From JAMLHH01 sp035515235 (GTDB lineage: Bacteria; Bacteroidota; Bacteroidia; Chitinophagales; JADIYW01), in the NCBI GenBank assembly GCA_035515235.1, contig DATJBS010000031.1:1-64000 (forward strand): DNA of 64,000 bases. Reading direction: 5' to 3'. Shown here piece by piece: positions 16,602 to 24,643 of this stretch; positions within the stretch are counted from its first letter, which is position 1; each line of letters opens with the position of its first letter. A program made the translations under genes and the position numbers. The notes under the pieces were generated by a model. It was given only the letters and a program-made list of their open reading frames with translations. It made no database searches and was not told where the DNA came from.

Positions 16602-16757
16602 CTAAATTGGTTTTCTGCCTTGTATCACTCTAAGTAAAATTACTATAATAGCGATTACTAGAAGTATGTGAATAATTGATCCTGCACTGTAAGCAAAGAA
16701 TCCTATAGCCCAACCTATAATTAAAATTACTGCGATGATATAAAGTAAGCTTCCCAT
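16602..16757 (-). CDS. Small membrane protein, lmo0937/DUF5670-like (51 aa)
   Basis: A 51-residue protein from ATG 16757 to TAG 16602. It has two transmembrane helices, LLYIIAVILIIGWAIGFFAY (4-23) and IIHILLVIAIIVILLRVI (27-44), and a short basic tail QGRKPI. The helix pair with GWxxGFF and the end VIQGRKPI match the lmo0937/DUF5670 family of small membrane proteins, which are often linked to envelope stress. The gene has its own TTTGTAACC upstream element at 16831-16839 and hairpin at 16511. A decayed copy of its 3' end lies 1 kb away. Confidence 0.8.
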   Translation of the reverse strand: MGSLLYIIAVILIIGWAIGFFAYSAGSIIHILLVIAIIVILLRVIQGRKPI

Positions 16758-17205
16758 GTGATTTGTTTTTTTTGTTTTTAAATTAAGTTTAAAATAATGT
16801 TACTTTAATAAACCTAAGTTCATTGGAAAAGGTTACAAATATTTATGAATATTTTTTTCTTTGTTATAAGTTTCACTACAATCTCTGTACTTGATATGTT
16901 ATTTAAGTTATTGATTTATAGTGGTCTATATAATGAATGGTTATAGTTTTGTTATGATTTTGAAATGGATATTTTAAAAATTTATTACAAATTTTAGAAT
17001 TCAAAGCAGGTGGAATACTGTTGATTTTTACTAATTTATCTTTATAGTTTTTATAGATTTTTCTTTAGAAAAGCTTCTGCATAAGTTCATAACAATCCTT
17101 ATTTACTCCACTTGATTTTATATTTCTCCTAGGTATATACTATACCAATACATAGCAATAATAGTGGGTAATTTTACCTATATTGCTATATATGGAATCG
17201 GTAAC
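16758..17205. other. Intergenic, AT-rich
   Basis: Apart from the TTTGTAACC element at 16831-16839 and the leader of the Mla operon, I see no gene, RNA or repeat here. A GTG at 17164 is in frame with the permease but is not preferred as its start. Confidence 0.5.
16831..16839 (-). promoter_or_regulatory. Shared TTTGTAACC element, copy 2
   Basis: On the minus strand TTTGTAACCTTTTCC starts at 16839, 74 bp upstream of the ATG of the 51-residue gene, and is followed by TTTATTA and GTAAC at nearly the same spacing as in copy 1. Confidence 0.45.
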
Positions 17206-17982
17206 ATGTCACAGATAAATTCTTTTTTTAAAAGCAGCAAAATGTTTTTTGCTGAAATTGGTGATATGTCCAATTTTGCTGGTCGTTTTTTTAAGGAAGC
17301 ATTCACTAGACCTTACGAATTTAAGGAACTTTTGAGACAGTGTTATAATATGGGTAATCGATCTTTGTTTTTGGTCATGGTCACTGGATTTATTATTGGA
17401 TTAGTTTTCACTCTTCAGTCTCGACCTACCTTAGAAGAATTTGGTGCAGTATCTTGGATGCCATCTATGATTAGCGTTTCTATCATTCGCGAAATTGGAC
17501 CTGTAATTACTGCTCTTATCTGTGCAGGAAGGATTGGATCTGGTATAGGAGCAGAGCTAGGTTCAATGAAAGTAACTGAACAAATAGATGCTATGGAAGT
17601 TTCTGGGACTAATCCATTTAAATATTTAGTAGTTACTAGAATTTTAGCAGTCACATTGATGTTACCATTATTGGTGATTATAGGAGATACTGTCGCTTTG
17701 ATAGGTTCTGCAATGGTAGAAAACTTAAAAGGAGATGTTTCTTATACTCTATATTTTAATCAAGCTTTTAACACTTTGAAATTCACTGATATAATTCCTG
17801 CAACTGTCAAAAGTATTTTATTTGGATTTGCAATTGGTCTGGTAGGTACTCACAAAGGATATAATTGTTCTAAAGGTACAGTGGGAGTAGGAGAAGCTTC
17901 TAATTCAGCTGTAGTATACTCTTCTATGTTGTTATTTATAATTGACTTTATCGCAGTATTCGTTTCTGATATATTTTTTTAA
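17206..17982 (+). CDS. MlaE/YrbE-family ABC transporter permease
   Basis: A 258-residue permease of the MlaE family with five to six predicted helices. The family core is visible: GLVFTLQSRPTLEEFGA, REIGPVITALICAGRIGSGI and GAELGSMKVTEQIDAMEVSG, the last being the region that contacts the ATPase. Together with the MCE protein it moves phospholipid between inner membrane and periplasm. ATG 17206 (MSQINSFF) is chosen over a GTG at 17164 that would add 14 residues. The ATPase gene starts 6 bp downstream and the MCE gene follows, so this is one operon. Confidence 0.93.
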   Translation: MSQINSFFKSSKMFFAEIGDMSNFAGRFFKEAFTRPYEFKELLRQCYNMGNRSLFLVMVTGFIIGLVFTLQSRPTLEEFGAVSWMPSMISVSIIREIGPVITALICAGRIGSGIGAELGSMKVTEQIDAMEVSGTNPFKYLVVTRILAVTLMLPLLVIIGDTVALIGSAMVENLKGDVSYTLYFNQAFNTLKFTDIIPATVKSILFGFAIGLVGTHKGYNCSKGTVGVGEASNSAVVYSSMLLFIIDFIAVFVSDIFF

Positions 17983-17988
17983 TATTAT

Positions 17989-18741
17989 ATGGATAATAAA
18001 GATCAAATTCCCGTGCTTGAAATAAAAGACCTTCACAAGAGCTTTGGAGATAACCATGTCTTGAAGGGATTTAGTTTGAAACTCTTTGAAGGGGAGAACT
18101 TAGTGATTATGGGTAAATCTGGATCTGGCAAATCAGTCATGGTAAAGTGCATGATAGGTTTAATAAAGCCAGATAGCGGAACTATCACTATTAGAGGTCA
18201 AGATATTTCCACTATGGGTCATAATGAATTGGATTTTTTACGGACCGAAATAGGATTTCTTTTTCAAGGAAGTGCATTATACGATTCCATGACTGTTCGA
18301 GAAAACTTGGAATTCCCTCTTCGACGCCATAAGGATAATGTCAAAAGTTTCAAAGGAACTGAAGAGTCCGTAAAAAAAGCTCTAGATAGTGTCGGACTTA
18401 TAGATTCTATTGATAAAATGCCTGCTGAGCTTTCGGGTGGTATGCAGCGAAGAGTAGCATTTGCAAGAGCTTTAATATTGAAGCCAAAGATTATCATGTA
18501 TGACGAACCGACAACAGGCTTAGATCCAATTACATCCAACGAAATCATTCAACTGATGCGAAGCATTCAAAAGGAATATAATACCTCTTCATTGATTATT
18601 ACCCACGATGTGGATTGCGCGCGGGTAATATCCAACCGTATGATACTATTGGTAGATGGTATTAATTATGCAGAAGGTACTTTTGAGGAACTTTCTACCT
18701 CAAGTGATCATCAAACAAGAGCATTTTTTAAAAATAAATAA
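17989..18741 (+). CDS. MlaF-like ABC transporter ATP-binding protein
   Basis: A 250-residue ABC ATPase with Walker A GKSGSGKS at 42-49, signature LSGGMQRR near 143-150, Walker B IIMYDEPTTGLD near 165-176 and a switch His in THDVD near 204. It powers the MlaE-type permease encoded just upstream; the pair plus the MCE protein make an Mla-like lipid transporter that maintains outer-membrane asymmetry. Only 2 bp separate its stop from the MCE start, indicating tight coupling. Confidence 0.94.
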   Translation: MDNKDQIPVLEIKDLHKSFGDNHVLKGFSLKLFEGENLVIMGKSGSGKSVMVKCMIGLIKPDSGTITIRGQDISTMGHNELDFLRTEIGFLFQGSALYDSMTVRENLEFPLRRHKDNVKSFKGTEESVKKALDSVGLIDSIDKMPAELSGGMQRRVAFARALILKPKIIMYDEPTTGLDPITSNEIIQLMRSIQKEYNTSSLIITHDVDCARVISNRMILLVDGINYAEGTFEELSTSSDHQTRAFFKNK

Positions 18742-18743
18742 TT

Positions 18744-19724
18744 ATGTCAAAGTCAACATCTCAAACAATAAAACTAGGAATCTTCGTAGTTACAGGAACA
18801 TTACTTCTTGTAGTTGGTCTATATTTCATCGGACAGAAAAAATTTATCTTCAGTAAAAATATTGAGTTGTTTGCAGTTTTTGAAAATGCGAATGGACTGA
18901 AAGTAGGTAATAATGTGCGCTATTCTGGTGTCAATATTGGTACGGTTGATAAAATCGAGATGATTCAAATAGGTAAGATTAATGTTCAAATGTCTTTGGA
19001 GAAAAAAACTGCTGCTTTCATTAAAAAAGATGCTATTGCTTCCATTGGTTCGGATGGATTAGTAGGAAGTATGGTGCTCAGCATTCTTCCAGGAGAAAAA
19101 TTGAATGAAAAAGCCGTGGTTAATGGAGATACCATTCTGTCACAAAAGAAAGTCGGTACAGATGAGATGTTGGCTACTTTAAATAAGACCAATGAAAATG
19201 CTGCTTTATTATCAGCAGATTTACTGAAAATTACTAAAGAAATTCTAGAGGGTAAAGGAACTATTGGTACATTAATTAATGATACTATTTTATCCAACAA
19301 TGTCAGACAGACCGTAATAGGACTTAAAAAAACTTCTGAAGAAGCTAATTTGGCGATTATGAAAGTAAATAATATTATTGCTAAAATCAATTACGACGAA
19401 AGTGCTGCTGCAGTAATATTAAGTGATACAGCTGCTGCCAATCAAATCAAAAATATATTAGCTAATCTTGAAAAATCTAGTCAGGATATTAATAAGGTCA
19501 CTGTTAACGTGAATGATTATATCAACGAAATTAAATCAAGCAAAGGAGTCGTTAATCATATCATTAAAGATGAAAATCTTGTGCGTGATATTGATTCGAC
19601 TATGATGAATATTAAAGAATCTTCTGTCAAACTAAATGAAAATTTGGAAGCGTTGAAACATAATTTCCTTTTCCGTGGATACTTTAGAAAATTAGAAAGA
19701 AAAGAGCAGAAAGAAAATAAGTAA
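18744..19724 (+). CDS. MCE-domain (MlaD-like) protein
   Basis: A 326-residue protein with one N-terminal transmembrane helix (about 9-29, LGIFVVTGTLLLVVGLYFIG) and an MCE domain (about 38-115) carrying the core FENANGLKVGNNVRYSGVNI. The rest is a long helical region with heptad-like Leu/Ile, expected to form the tube or collar of an MCE hexamer. It is the periplasmic lipid-binding subunit of the transporter. It is longer than E. coli MlaD (about 180 residues), as is common in Bacteroidota. Confidence 0.92.
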   Translation: MSKSTSQTIKLGIFVVTGTLLLVVGLYFIGQKKFIFSKNIELFAVFENANGLKVGNNVRYSGVNIGTVDKIEMIQIGKINVQMSLEKKTAAFIKKDAIASIGSDGLVGSMVLSILPGEKLNEKAVVNGDTILSQKKVGTDEMLATLNKTNENAALLSADLLKITKEILEGKGTIGTLINDTILSNNVRQTVIGLKKTSEEANLAIMKVNNIIAKINYDESAAAVILSDTAAANQIKNILANLEKSSQDINKVTVNVNDYINEIKSSKGVVNHIIKDENLVRDIDSTMMNIKESSVKLNENLEALKHNFLFRGYFRKLERKEQKENK

Positions 19725-19804
19725 AGTATCATTTTGCTTTCAAGCTGTTATCTGAACTTTTTATCAAATAAATATTCGTTCTCTAAAATATTCTGCAATC
19801 CACT

Positions 19805-21148
19805 CTAATTGAAAGTGGTATAAAATTCGTATAAATTATCAAAAGAGGTTTCTTCTTTTTTATTCTTTTTAGAATCTTCAATTGCGAAAACTATCATTTT
19901 AAATATATTCTTGAATTCACATTCTCTAATGATTTCTGAAAATAATTCTGCGATATGTTGAGGTGGATATTGGAATTTATCACATCCGAATGCATTTAAT
20001 ATAATGCTGTCGTGCTGATGTGCAAATGCAATCCGTAAGATGGTTCTGATTTTCTCTTTGACAAATGGTACATACTTTTCTTGAAGTCTCCAATCACCAT
20101 GAATATTTACATTTTCGGTGTTTTCGTAAGCAGGAACTAAAACAAAATCTAACTTCAAATTTTTATTCAGAAGATAATAGCCATTTTTTTCTGAACCTCT
20201 GAAAACACTTACATAAGGAACATATATTCCTCCAGTTTCTTTAGTTATAGGATATGAATGCTGTACATCTCTTTTGACTTGAAATATCTCTGCATCATCT
20301 GTAAATTGATATAATGCAGCTCCAATATTACTTCTTCTAAATACATCAGCTTCGGTGCTTAATTCGCCTTCTAAAGCATCATTGCCAGGATATATTCTAT
20401 TGTTTTCAATATGGATAACAGGATTGCAGTCTGCGGCAATTAAAATTTGCGCTTGATCTATACAATTAGATTCTGTGACAATAATCTGAGTCTTATATTT
20501 ATTGCTAAAAGTCTGAATCGCACGTGGAGCCTCATAAAAAGTAACGTTTCTTGCAAGCTCTTTGGGAGTTTCAAAAATGATGGTATTCTGTGGAGTTTGG
20601 TAACTACTATTGATACTGATTTGAATCGTCTCCTTAAAGATTTTAGTTCTTAATTCTTTAATATTTTCTGGCTCACTTTTTTGAGAATTGAATTCTTGCA
20701 GCCAAATCAAATGGTCAGAAGCAGGTTGCTCTGCTTCCTCTTTAATGGCTTGGAAGGTTTGCGTATCCATTTTACCAGAAAAATACTTTTCTAGAATTTG
20801 ATGAAAAATAGAATGACCATCACTTATAGTAGCGAATAAGGTCATGCTGGATTTGAAATGTAGAAAATCGGGCGAACCTAGAATACTTAAAATTGTTTTA
20901 TTTTGAACCTTAAGTAGCAATTGAACACATTCTATCAGTCTTGCTCCTAAAACAGGATGAGCCTGATAAGCTTTAGCCTCATGCGTATTTTTTAAATGAA
21001 AAAACACTTGCTGATCTTTTGGATCAACCGCCAATCTCGGGAAGATATTATGTATCCAATTAGATGACTTATATCCGTTTTTAAGTTCTATTAAAACTTG
21101 TGGATAGATGTCATTTTGAATATCAACAAATTGGGTGAGTTTGCGCAT
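19805..21148 (-). CDS. Fusion: DUF1810 domain plus PARG-like (TIGR02452) macro domain
   Basis: A 447-residue protein with two parts. Residues 3 to about 135 match DUF1810: FVDIQNDIYPQVLIELKNG, EAKAYQAHPVLGARLIEC, GSPDFLHFKSSMTLF and KYFSG follow the family order. Residues about 160-440 match bacterial PARG-like proteins: EADVFRRSN (266-274), GGIYVPYVSVFRG (306-318), then NAFGCDKFQYPP and the strand IVFAIED. In active bacterial PARG the loop reads GGG ... QEE; here it is YPGNDALEGELSTEAD, so the Gly triplet and one of the paired Glu are changed and hydrolase activity is doubtful. It is monocistronic. The fusion links DUF1810 with ADP-ribose chemistry, by inference. Confidence 0.8.
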   Translation of the reverse strand: MRKLTQFVDIQNDIYPQVLIELKNGYKSSNWIHNIFPRLAVDPKDQQVFFHLKNTHEAKAYQAHPVLGARLIECVQLLLKVQNKTILSILGSPDFLHFKSSMTLFATISDGHSIFHQILEKYFSGKMDTQTFQAIKEEAEQPASDHLIWLQEFNSQKSEPENIKELRTKIFKETIQISINSSYQTPQNTIIFETPKELARNVTFYEAPRAIQTFSNKYKTQIIVTESNCIDQAQILIAADCNPVIHIENNRIYPGNDALEGELSTEADVFRRSNIGAALYQFTDDAEIFQVKRDVQHSYPITKETGGIYVPYVSVFRGSEKNGYYLLNKNLKLDFVLVPAYENTENVNIHGDWRLQEKYVPFVKEKIRTILRIAFAHQHDSIILNAFGCDKFQYPPQHIAELFSEIIRECEFKNIFKMIVFAIEDSKKNKKEETSFDNLYEFYTTFN

Positions 21149-21289
21149 AGAGAAACAAAAATACTTTAGACCTAAAATTATAAAAAAGCTATTGGTCTTT
21201 TGATGTTTTAAGAAATTTAATCTAATGAAAATTTAATAGAAGCTATTTAATATCATTTGCAATTAAAATAGTGAAAATTAAACGTAAAA

Positions 21290-21925
21290 CTATTTTGAAC
21301 TGAAAGATTGTATGAGAATCAAGTCAACTGCGCTTTTTAATGGTAAAACTGCAACTCCCATATGTGTAAGTTTTTGATTTAAAATTGTTTTACGATGTCC
21401 TACGTCCCTAATGCCTTCATCTATAAGTAATGACATGAATGCATCTAAAACGTTTTCGTCATGATAGCCACAGTTCTCAGCGTAGGTCAAATGTTTCATT
21501 TCTTTATTGACAGTCATGTATCTTTTTTGTACATTTTGATGTCCATATTGTCGTGTTCTTTTCCCGTATTCAGCATGAGAAAGTGCGACTTTTTTTAAGG
21601 TAGGATGGGTTTTGAATGGAAGTTTATTTGGAGGAAGTTTTGATAAGTCTCTCTTTAATGAGGAGACGTAAGAGTTGTTCTTTTTATAGTATTTTGAATT
21701 AGAAACATAATCATCCGTCATCAGTGCAAATTCCTTTGGAGCCATTCTCACCAAATTCGTCCACATAAAAACTTCTTTTTCTTCAGTACTGTAAATCTTT
21801 AAATTTTTCAAGTCTTTTGCTACTTGAACAATAGAATCTGGAAAAAACTTTAAATATTCCGCAGCATCTTTACTAAATACAGAAGTATACATCAACCAAA
21901 TCGCAACGGACAAAATCAATTTCAT
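21290..21925 (-). CDS. Secreted CAP-domain (SCP/PR1) protein
   Basis: A 211-residue exported protein with signal peptide MKLILSVAIWLMYTSVFS. The CAP fold is seen in LKKVALSHAEYGKRTRQYGH, then LTYAENCGY and RDVGHRKTIL, which supply the conserved His/Glu/His cavity. A specific N-terminal block with EEKEVFMWTNLVRMAPKEFA precedes the CAP domain, shared with the upstream paralogue. Function of bacterial CAP proteins is mostly unknown. It starts 7 bp after the stop of that paralogue, so the two form an operon. Confidence 0.85.
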   Translation of the reverse strand: MKLILSVAIWLMYTSVFSKDAAEYLKFFPDSIVQVAKDLKNLKIYSTEEKEVFMWTNLVRMAPKEFALMTDDYVSNSKYYKKNNSYVSSLKRDLSKLPPNKLPFKTHPTLKKVALSHAEYGKRTRQYGHQNVQKRYMTVNKEMKHLTYAENCGYHDENVLDAFMSLLIDEGIRDVGHRKTILNQKLTHMGVAVLPLKSAVDLILIQSFSSK

Positions 21926-21932
21926 TGTAGAA

Positions 21933-22793
21933 TTATTGCTGGGTTTTAGACTTCAGTTTTTGTGCATTTTTGAGATATTGCTGATATTCATTCCATGTGT
22001 AAAATTTTGAAGTGTCTACTTTGACATATTTGCCATTAATATACATTTCTTGAATATTAGAATTGTTTTTTACAATTATTTTTTCTGGCGCTGGAGTATG
22101 CATTGATTTAGATTGAACGACGGGAGCAGGGTAGGTATTTTTTACAAAATAGGGAGCCTTTCCGGATGTTCCAAATTCTTGAACTACGACTTTGTAAGGA
22201 TTGTTATAGTAGGGTAAAACCGCCACACCAATTTCGCTAAAATTATTGTCTAAAATAATTTTTCGATGTCCTAAATCCGGTACATCTTTATCAATTAACA
22301 AGCTTACGACTGCATGTAAAGCATCGCGAACATAATATGCACAGTTTTCACCGTAAGCAATATATTTTTCATTAAAAGCTATTTGAGCTCTTTGTTCAAA
22401 ATTATCATGACCTCTTCTTTGTGTAAGTTGACTGTATAATGCATGGTCATTTGCATTTGTATGTAAAAGTTGGGTAGGGTAGAGCGGTGCTAAAATTGGA
22501 GTATTTTTCAAATCTACTATTAAAGACTTTACATAAGGGTCATTCCATTTGAATTCTGGATGTTCTTGAATATATTGTTGAAGCATTTTAGAGAACTCTG
22601 TAGGAGCTAATCGAACGAGATTAGTCCATAAAATAACTTCCTTTTCCTCTTTATTTAGTCCTTGAATGTCTTTTGCTGTATGAGCAGATTGTATGAGATC
22701 CGAACTAAAATAGGAAAGATATTTTTGAGGATTTACAGCGTGAACTGATAGTGCCGTCAATAATATTATTATAACAAGAATTATTCTATTCAT
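21933..22793 (-). CDS. Secreted CAP-domain protein with C-terminal extension
   Basis: A 286-residue paralogue of the next gene. ATG 22793 (MNRIILVIIILLTALSVHA, a signal peptide) is preferred over a TTG 60 bases upstream. The shared block EEKEVILWTNLVRLAPTEFS is followed by a CAP domain with DHALYSQLTQRRGHDNFEQR, AYGENCAYY and LGHRKIIL. After about residue 205 it has an extra tail with proline-rich linker and KMYINGKYVKVDTSKFYTW-type sequence that the shorter paralogue lacks. The two genes probably arose by tandem duplication. Confidence 0.85.
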   Translation of the reverse strand: MNRIILVIIILLTALSVHAVNPQKYLSYFSSDLIQSAHTAKDIQGLNKEEKEVILWTNLVRLAPTEFSKMLQQYIQEHPEFKWNDPYVKSLIVDLKNTPILAPLYPTQLLHTNANDHALYSQLTQRRGHDNFEQRAQIAFNEKYIAYGENCAYYVRDALHAVVSLLIDKDVPDLGHRKIILDNNFSEIGVAVLPYYNNPYKVVVQEFGTSGKAPYFVKNTYPAPVVQSKSMHTPAPEKIIVKNNSNIQEMYINGKYVKVDTSKFYTWNEYQQYLKNAQKLKSKTQQ

Positions 22794-22919
22794 TGATTTC
22801 AAAACGATATATAGTGGGTTTTCGTATTTATATCCATGCAAATTAAGCTCCAAAAAATGTTATGAAAGTTTAAGAGATGTGAATGGAATCAAATAACGAG
22901 GTGTGCAAAGAAGTGATGA

Positions 22920-23459
22920 TTATTTAAGTTGCTGATGCTCAACCCATATTAAGTCAGAAGTTTGATATCCAATATCTTCTGCTATTTTCAAATACTTAGC
23001 TTTTATATCATCAGGGATGCTAGTTTCTCGAGATAAAATCCAAAGATAATCTGTGTTTTTACCTGCTACAAGAGCAAATTGATATTCTGGGTCTATCGCA
23101 ATCACATTATATCCGGAATAAAATGGACCGAAAAAAGACACTTTAAGTTTTGCAACATTTTCATCACCGATAAATTTTGCTTTCCCGATAGCTTGTTTCC
23201 ATTTTTCTTTCACAGTATCATATCCCTTATTTTCTACTTTAATGCTACCGTTATCATTGATGGAATACTCTGCTGTGGTATTGTTCATGTTTTTTTCAAA
23301 CTTAAAATCTAACCTAGCAATCTCATACCATTTACCTAAATATTTCTCCTTTTCAAAAGGGCTAACTGCTTGTGCACCTTGGGGAATGGTTTTACATGAT
23401 GATACTAATATAAGTATAGTTAAGAAGAGTAGAGTTTGGAGTTTTGTTTTCTTAGACAT
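22920..23459 (-). CDS. Lipocalin family lipoprotein (Blc-like)
   Basis: A 179-residue lipoprotein. The signal MSKKTKLQTLLFLTILILVSS ends in a lipobox with Cys22. The lipocalin motif GKWYEIARL is near 42-50, followed by alternating strands (GSIKVENKGY, KLKVSFFGPFYSGYNVIAID, YLWILSR) as in bacterial Blc. Blc binds lysophospholipids in the outer membrane and responds to envelope stress. Length and motifs are normal. It is co-directional with the CAP genes but separated by 126 bp. Confidence 0.92.
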   Translation of the reverse strand: MSKKTKLQTLLFLTILILVSSCKTIPQGAQAVSPFEKEKYLGKWYEIARLDFKFEKNMNNTTAEYSINDNGSIKVENKGYDTVKEKWKQAIGKAKFIGDENVAKLKVSFFGPFYSGYNVIAIDPEYQFALVAGKNTDYLWILSRETSIPDDIKAKYLKIAEDIGYQTSDLIWVEHQQLK

Positions 23460-23642
23460 TCTTTTTTCTTAATAATGTAAATTAAAAAGCTTTTAAAATT
23501 CAAAACAAGATTACTTATAAAGCTTTGATTTTCAGTTGTTTTAAAAAATTTTTGATTTGTAACTATCTAACTATAGGTTAATTAAATGTTCTTGCTTATT
23601 GGTATAAGTTCAGTATATATTGAATTGTACACAAAAGAAATC

Positions 23643-24077
23643 TTACTTAATATCTAATTCTTCACTATTGATGAAGATATCATCAGCAGTATAAATATCT
23701 AAATAATAGTGTCCTTTCTTATCAAAATTGATTGAAAATGAAGTAAAATCCCAATTTTCTTCGATATCTAATTCAAATGTATCATAGGGATCTTCGTCTT
23801 CGTCATATATATCTACAATAATAGATGAAGTCTGTAAAGGCTTATCTAATTTTAGTATTACAAATACTTTTACAGAATCTTTTAAAAGTAAAAATTCCGA
23901 ATTTGGATGAATAGGTTTGAAATTCTTTATATCTACACCTTCTCCAAATTCTATGGTTGAGTTTTCGTAATAATAGGTGTCTATTTCTTCTTTTTGATTT
24001 TTTGGAGCAGCACTTTGAGCAAATGCATAACCTGAGAGTAAGAAGGAACTCACGAATAGCAAGAATAAATTTTTCAT
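23643..24077 (-). CDS. Hypothetical exported protein (144 aa)
   Basis: A 144-residue protein with signal peptide MKNLFLLFVSSFLLSGYAFA. The mature part is acidic and beta-rich, with DIYDEDEDPYDTFELDIEE (about 87-105) and GHYYLDIYTADDIFINSEEL near the end. This suggests a small immunoglobulin-like or beta-sandwich domain, possibly calcium-binding given the Asp-rich loops. I do not recognise the family. It stands alone between the lipocalin and MerR genes. Confidence 0.7.
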   Translation of the reverse strand: MKNLFLLFVSSFLLSGYAFAQSAAPKNQKEEIDTYYYENSTIEFGEGVDIKNFKPIHPNSEFLLLKDSVKVFVILKLDKPLQTSSIIVDIYDEDEDPYDTFELDIEENWDFTSFSINFDKKGHYYLDIYTADDIFINSEELDIK

Positions 24078-24286
24078 AGCTAACTTTTTATTTACTCTTA
24101 AATTTAAGCAAAATAAATATTCGTTAGATACTATGAGTCAAGTTATTTTAAATAATAATTATAAATATGCTTACAAGTGTTTTAGCACTCAATTGCATGA
24201 ATTTTGCTAAGTTCATCTGAAATGAAAAGTATGGAGATAGATTACCTATTTGGATAGAATAAGTATATTATAACCTCTTGTATAGC

Positions 24287-24625
24287 TTAGATTTGCTTCT
24301 CTAAATCCACTAAAAAAGCTCTTAAAGATTTCAGTTTATCTGATACATCTACATTGCTTTCTAATTTAGAAGGCTTAGCTTCTTTAAGTCTTTTTCTAGC
24401 ACCTTCTAGCGTAAATCCTTTTTCTTTGACTAAATGATAAATGATTTTGAGATTTTCAATATCCTTTTTAGTAAAAAGTCTATTCCCCTTTGCATTTTTT
24501 CTTGGCTTTAGAATAGTAAATTCTGTTTCCCAAAATCTAATCAAAGAATTAGATACTCCAAACATCTGCGCTACTTCACCTATGGAGTAGTACAATTTTT
24601 CTATTTCGTGTTCTTTGTAAGCCAA
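24287..24625 (-). CDS. MerR family transcriptional regulator
   Basis: A 112-residue regulator with a MerR winged helix-turn-helix: YYSIGEVAQMFGVSNSLIRF (12-31) and KNAKGNRLFTKKDIENLKII (about 38-57), then a helical tail EKGFTLEGARKRLKE. There is no C-terminal effector domain. The start codon is TTG at 24625; this gives MAYKEHEIEK, which fits the usual N-terminus of this Bacteroidota family, and no ATG is available before the HTH. It lies 18 bp downstream of the M23 peptidase and is probably co-transcribed with it. Target genes are unknown. Confidence 0.88.
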   Translation of the reverse strand: MAYKEHEIEKLYYSIGEVAQMFGVSNSLIRFWETEFTILKPRKNAKGNRLFTKKDIENLKIIYHLVKEKGFTLEGARKRLKEAKPSKLESNVDVSDKLKSLRAFLVDLEKQI

Positions 24626-24643
24626 AATTTAAAATTTTAAAGG

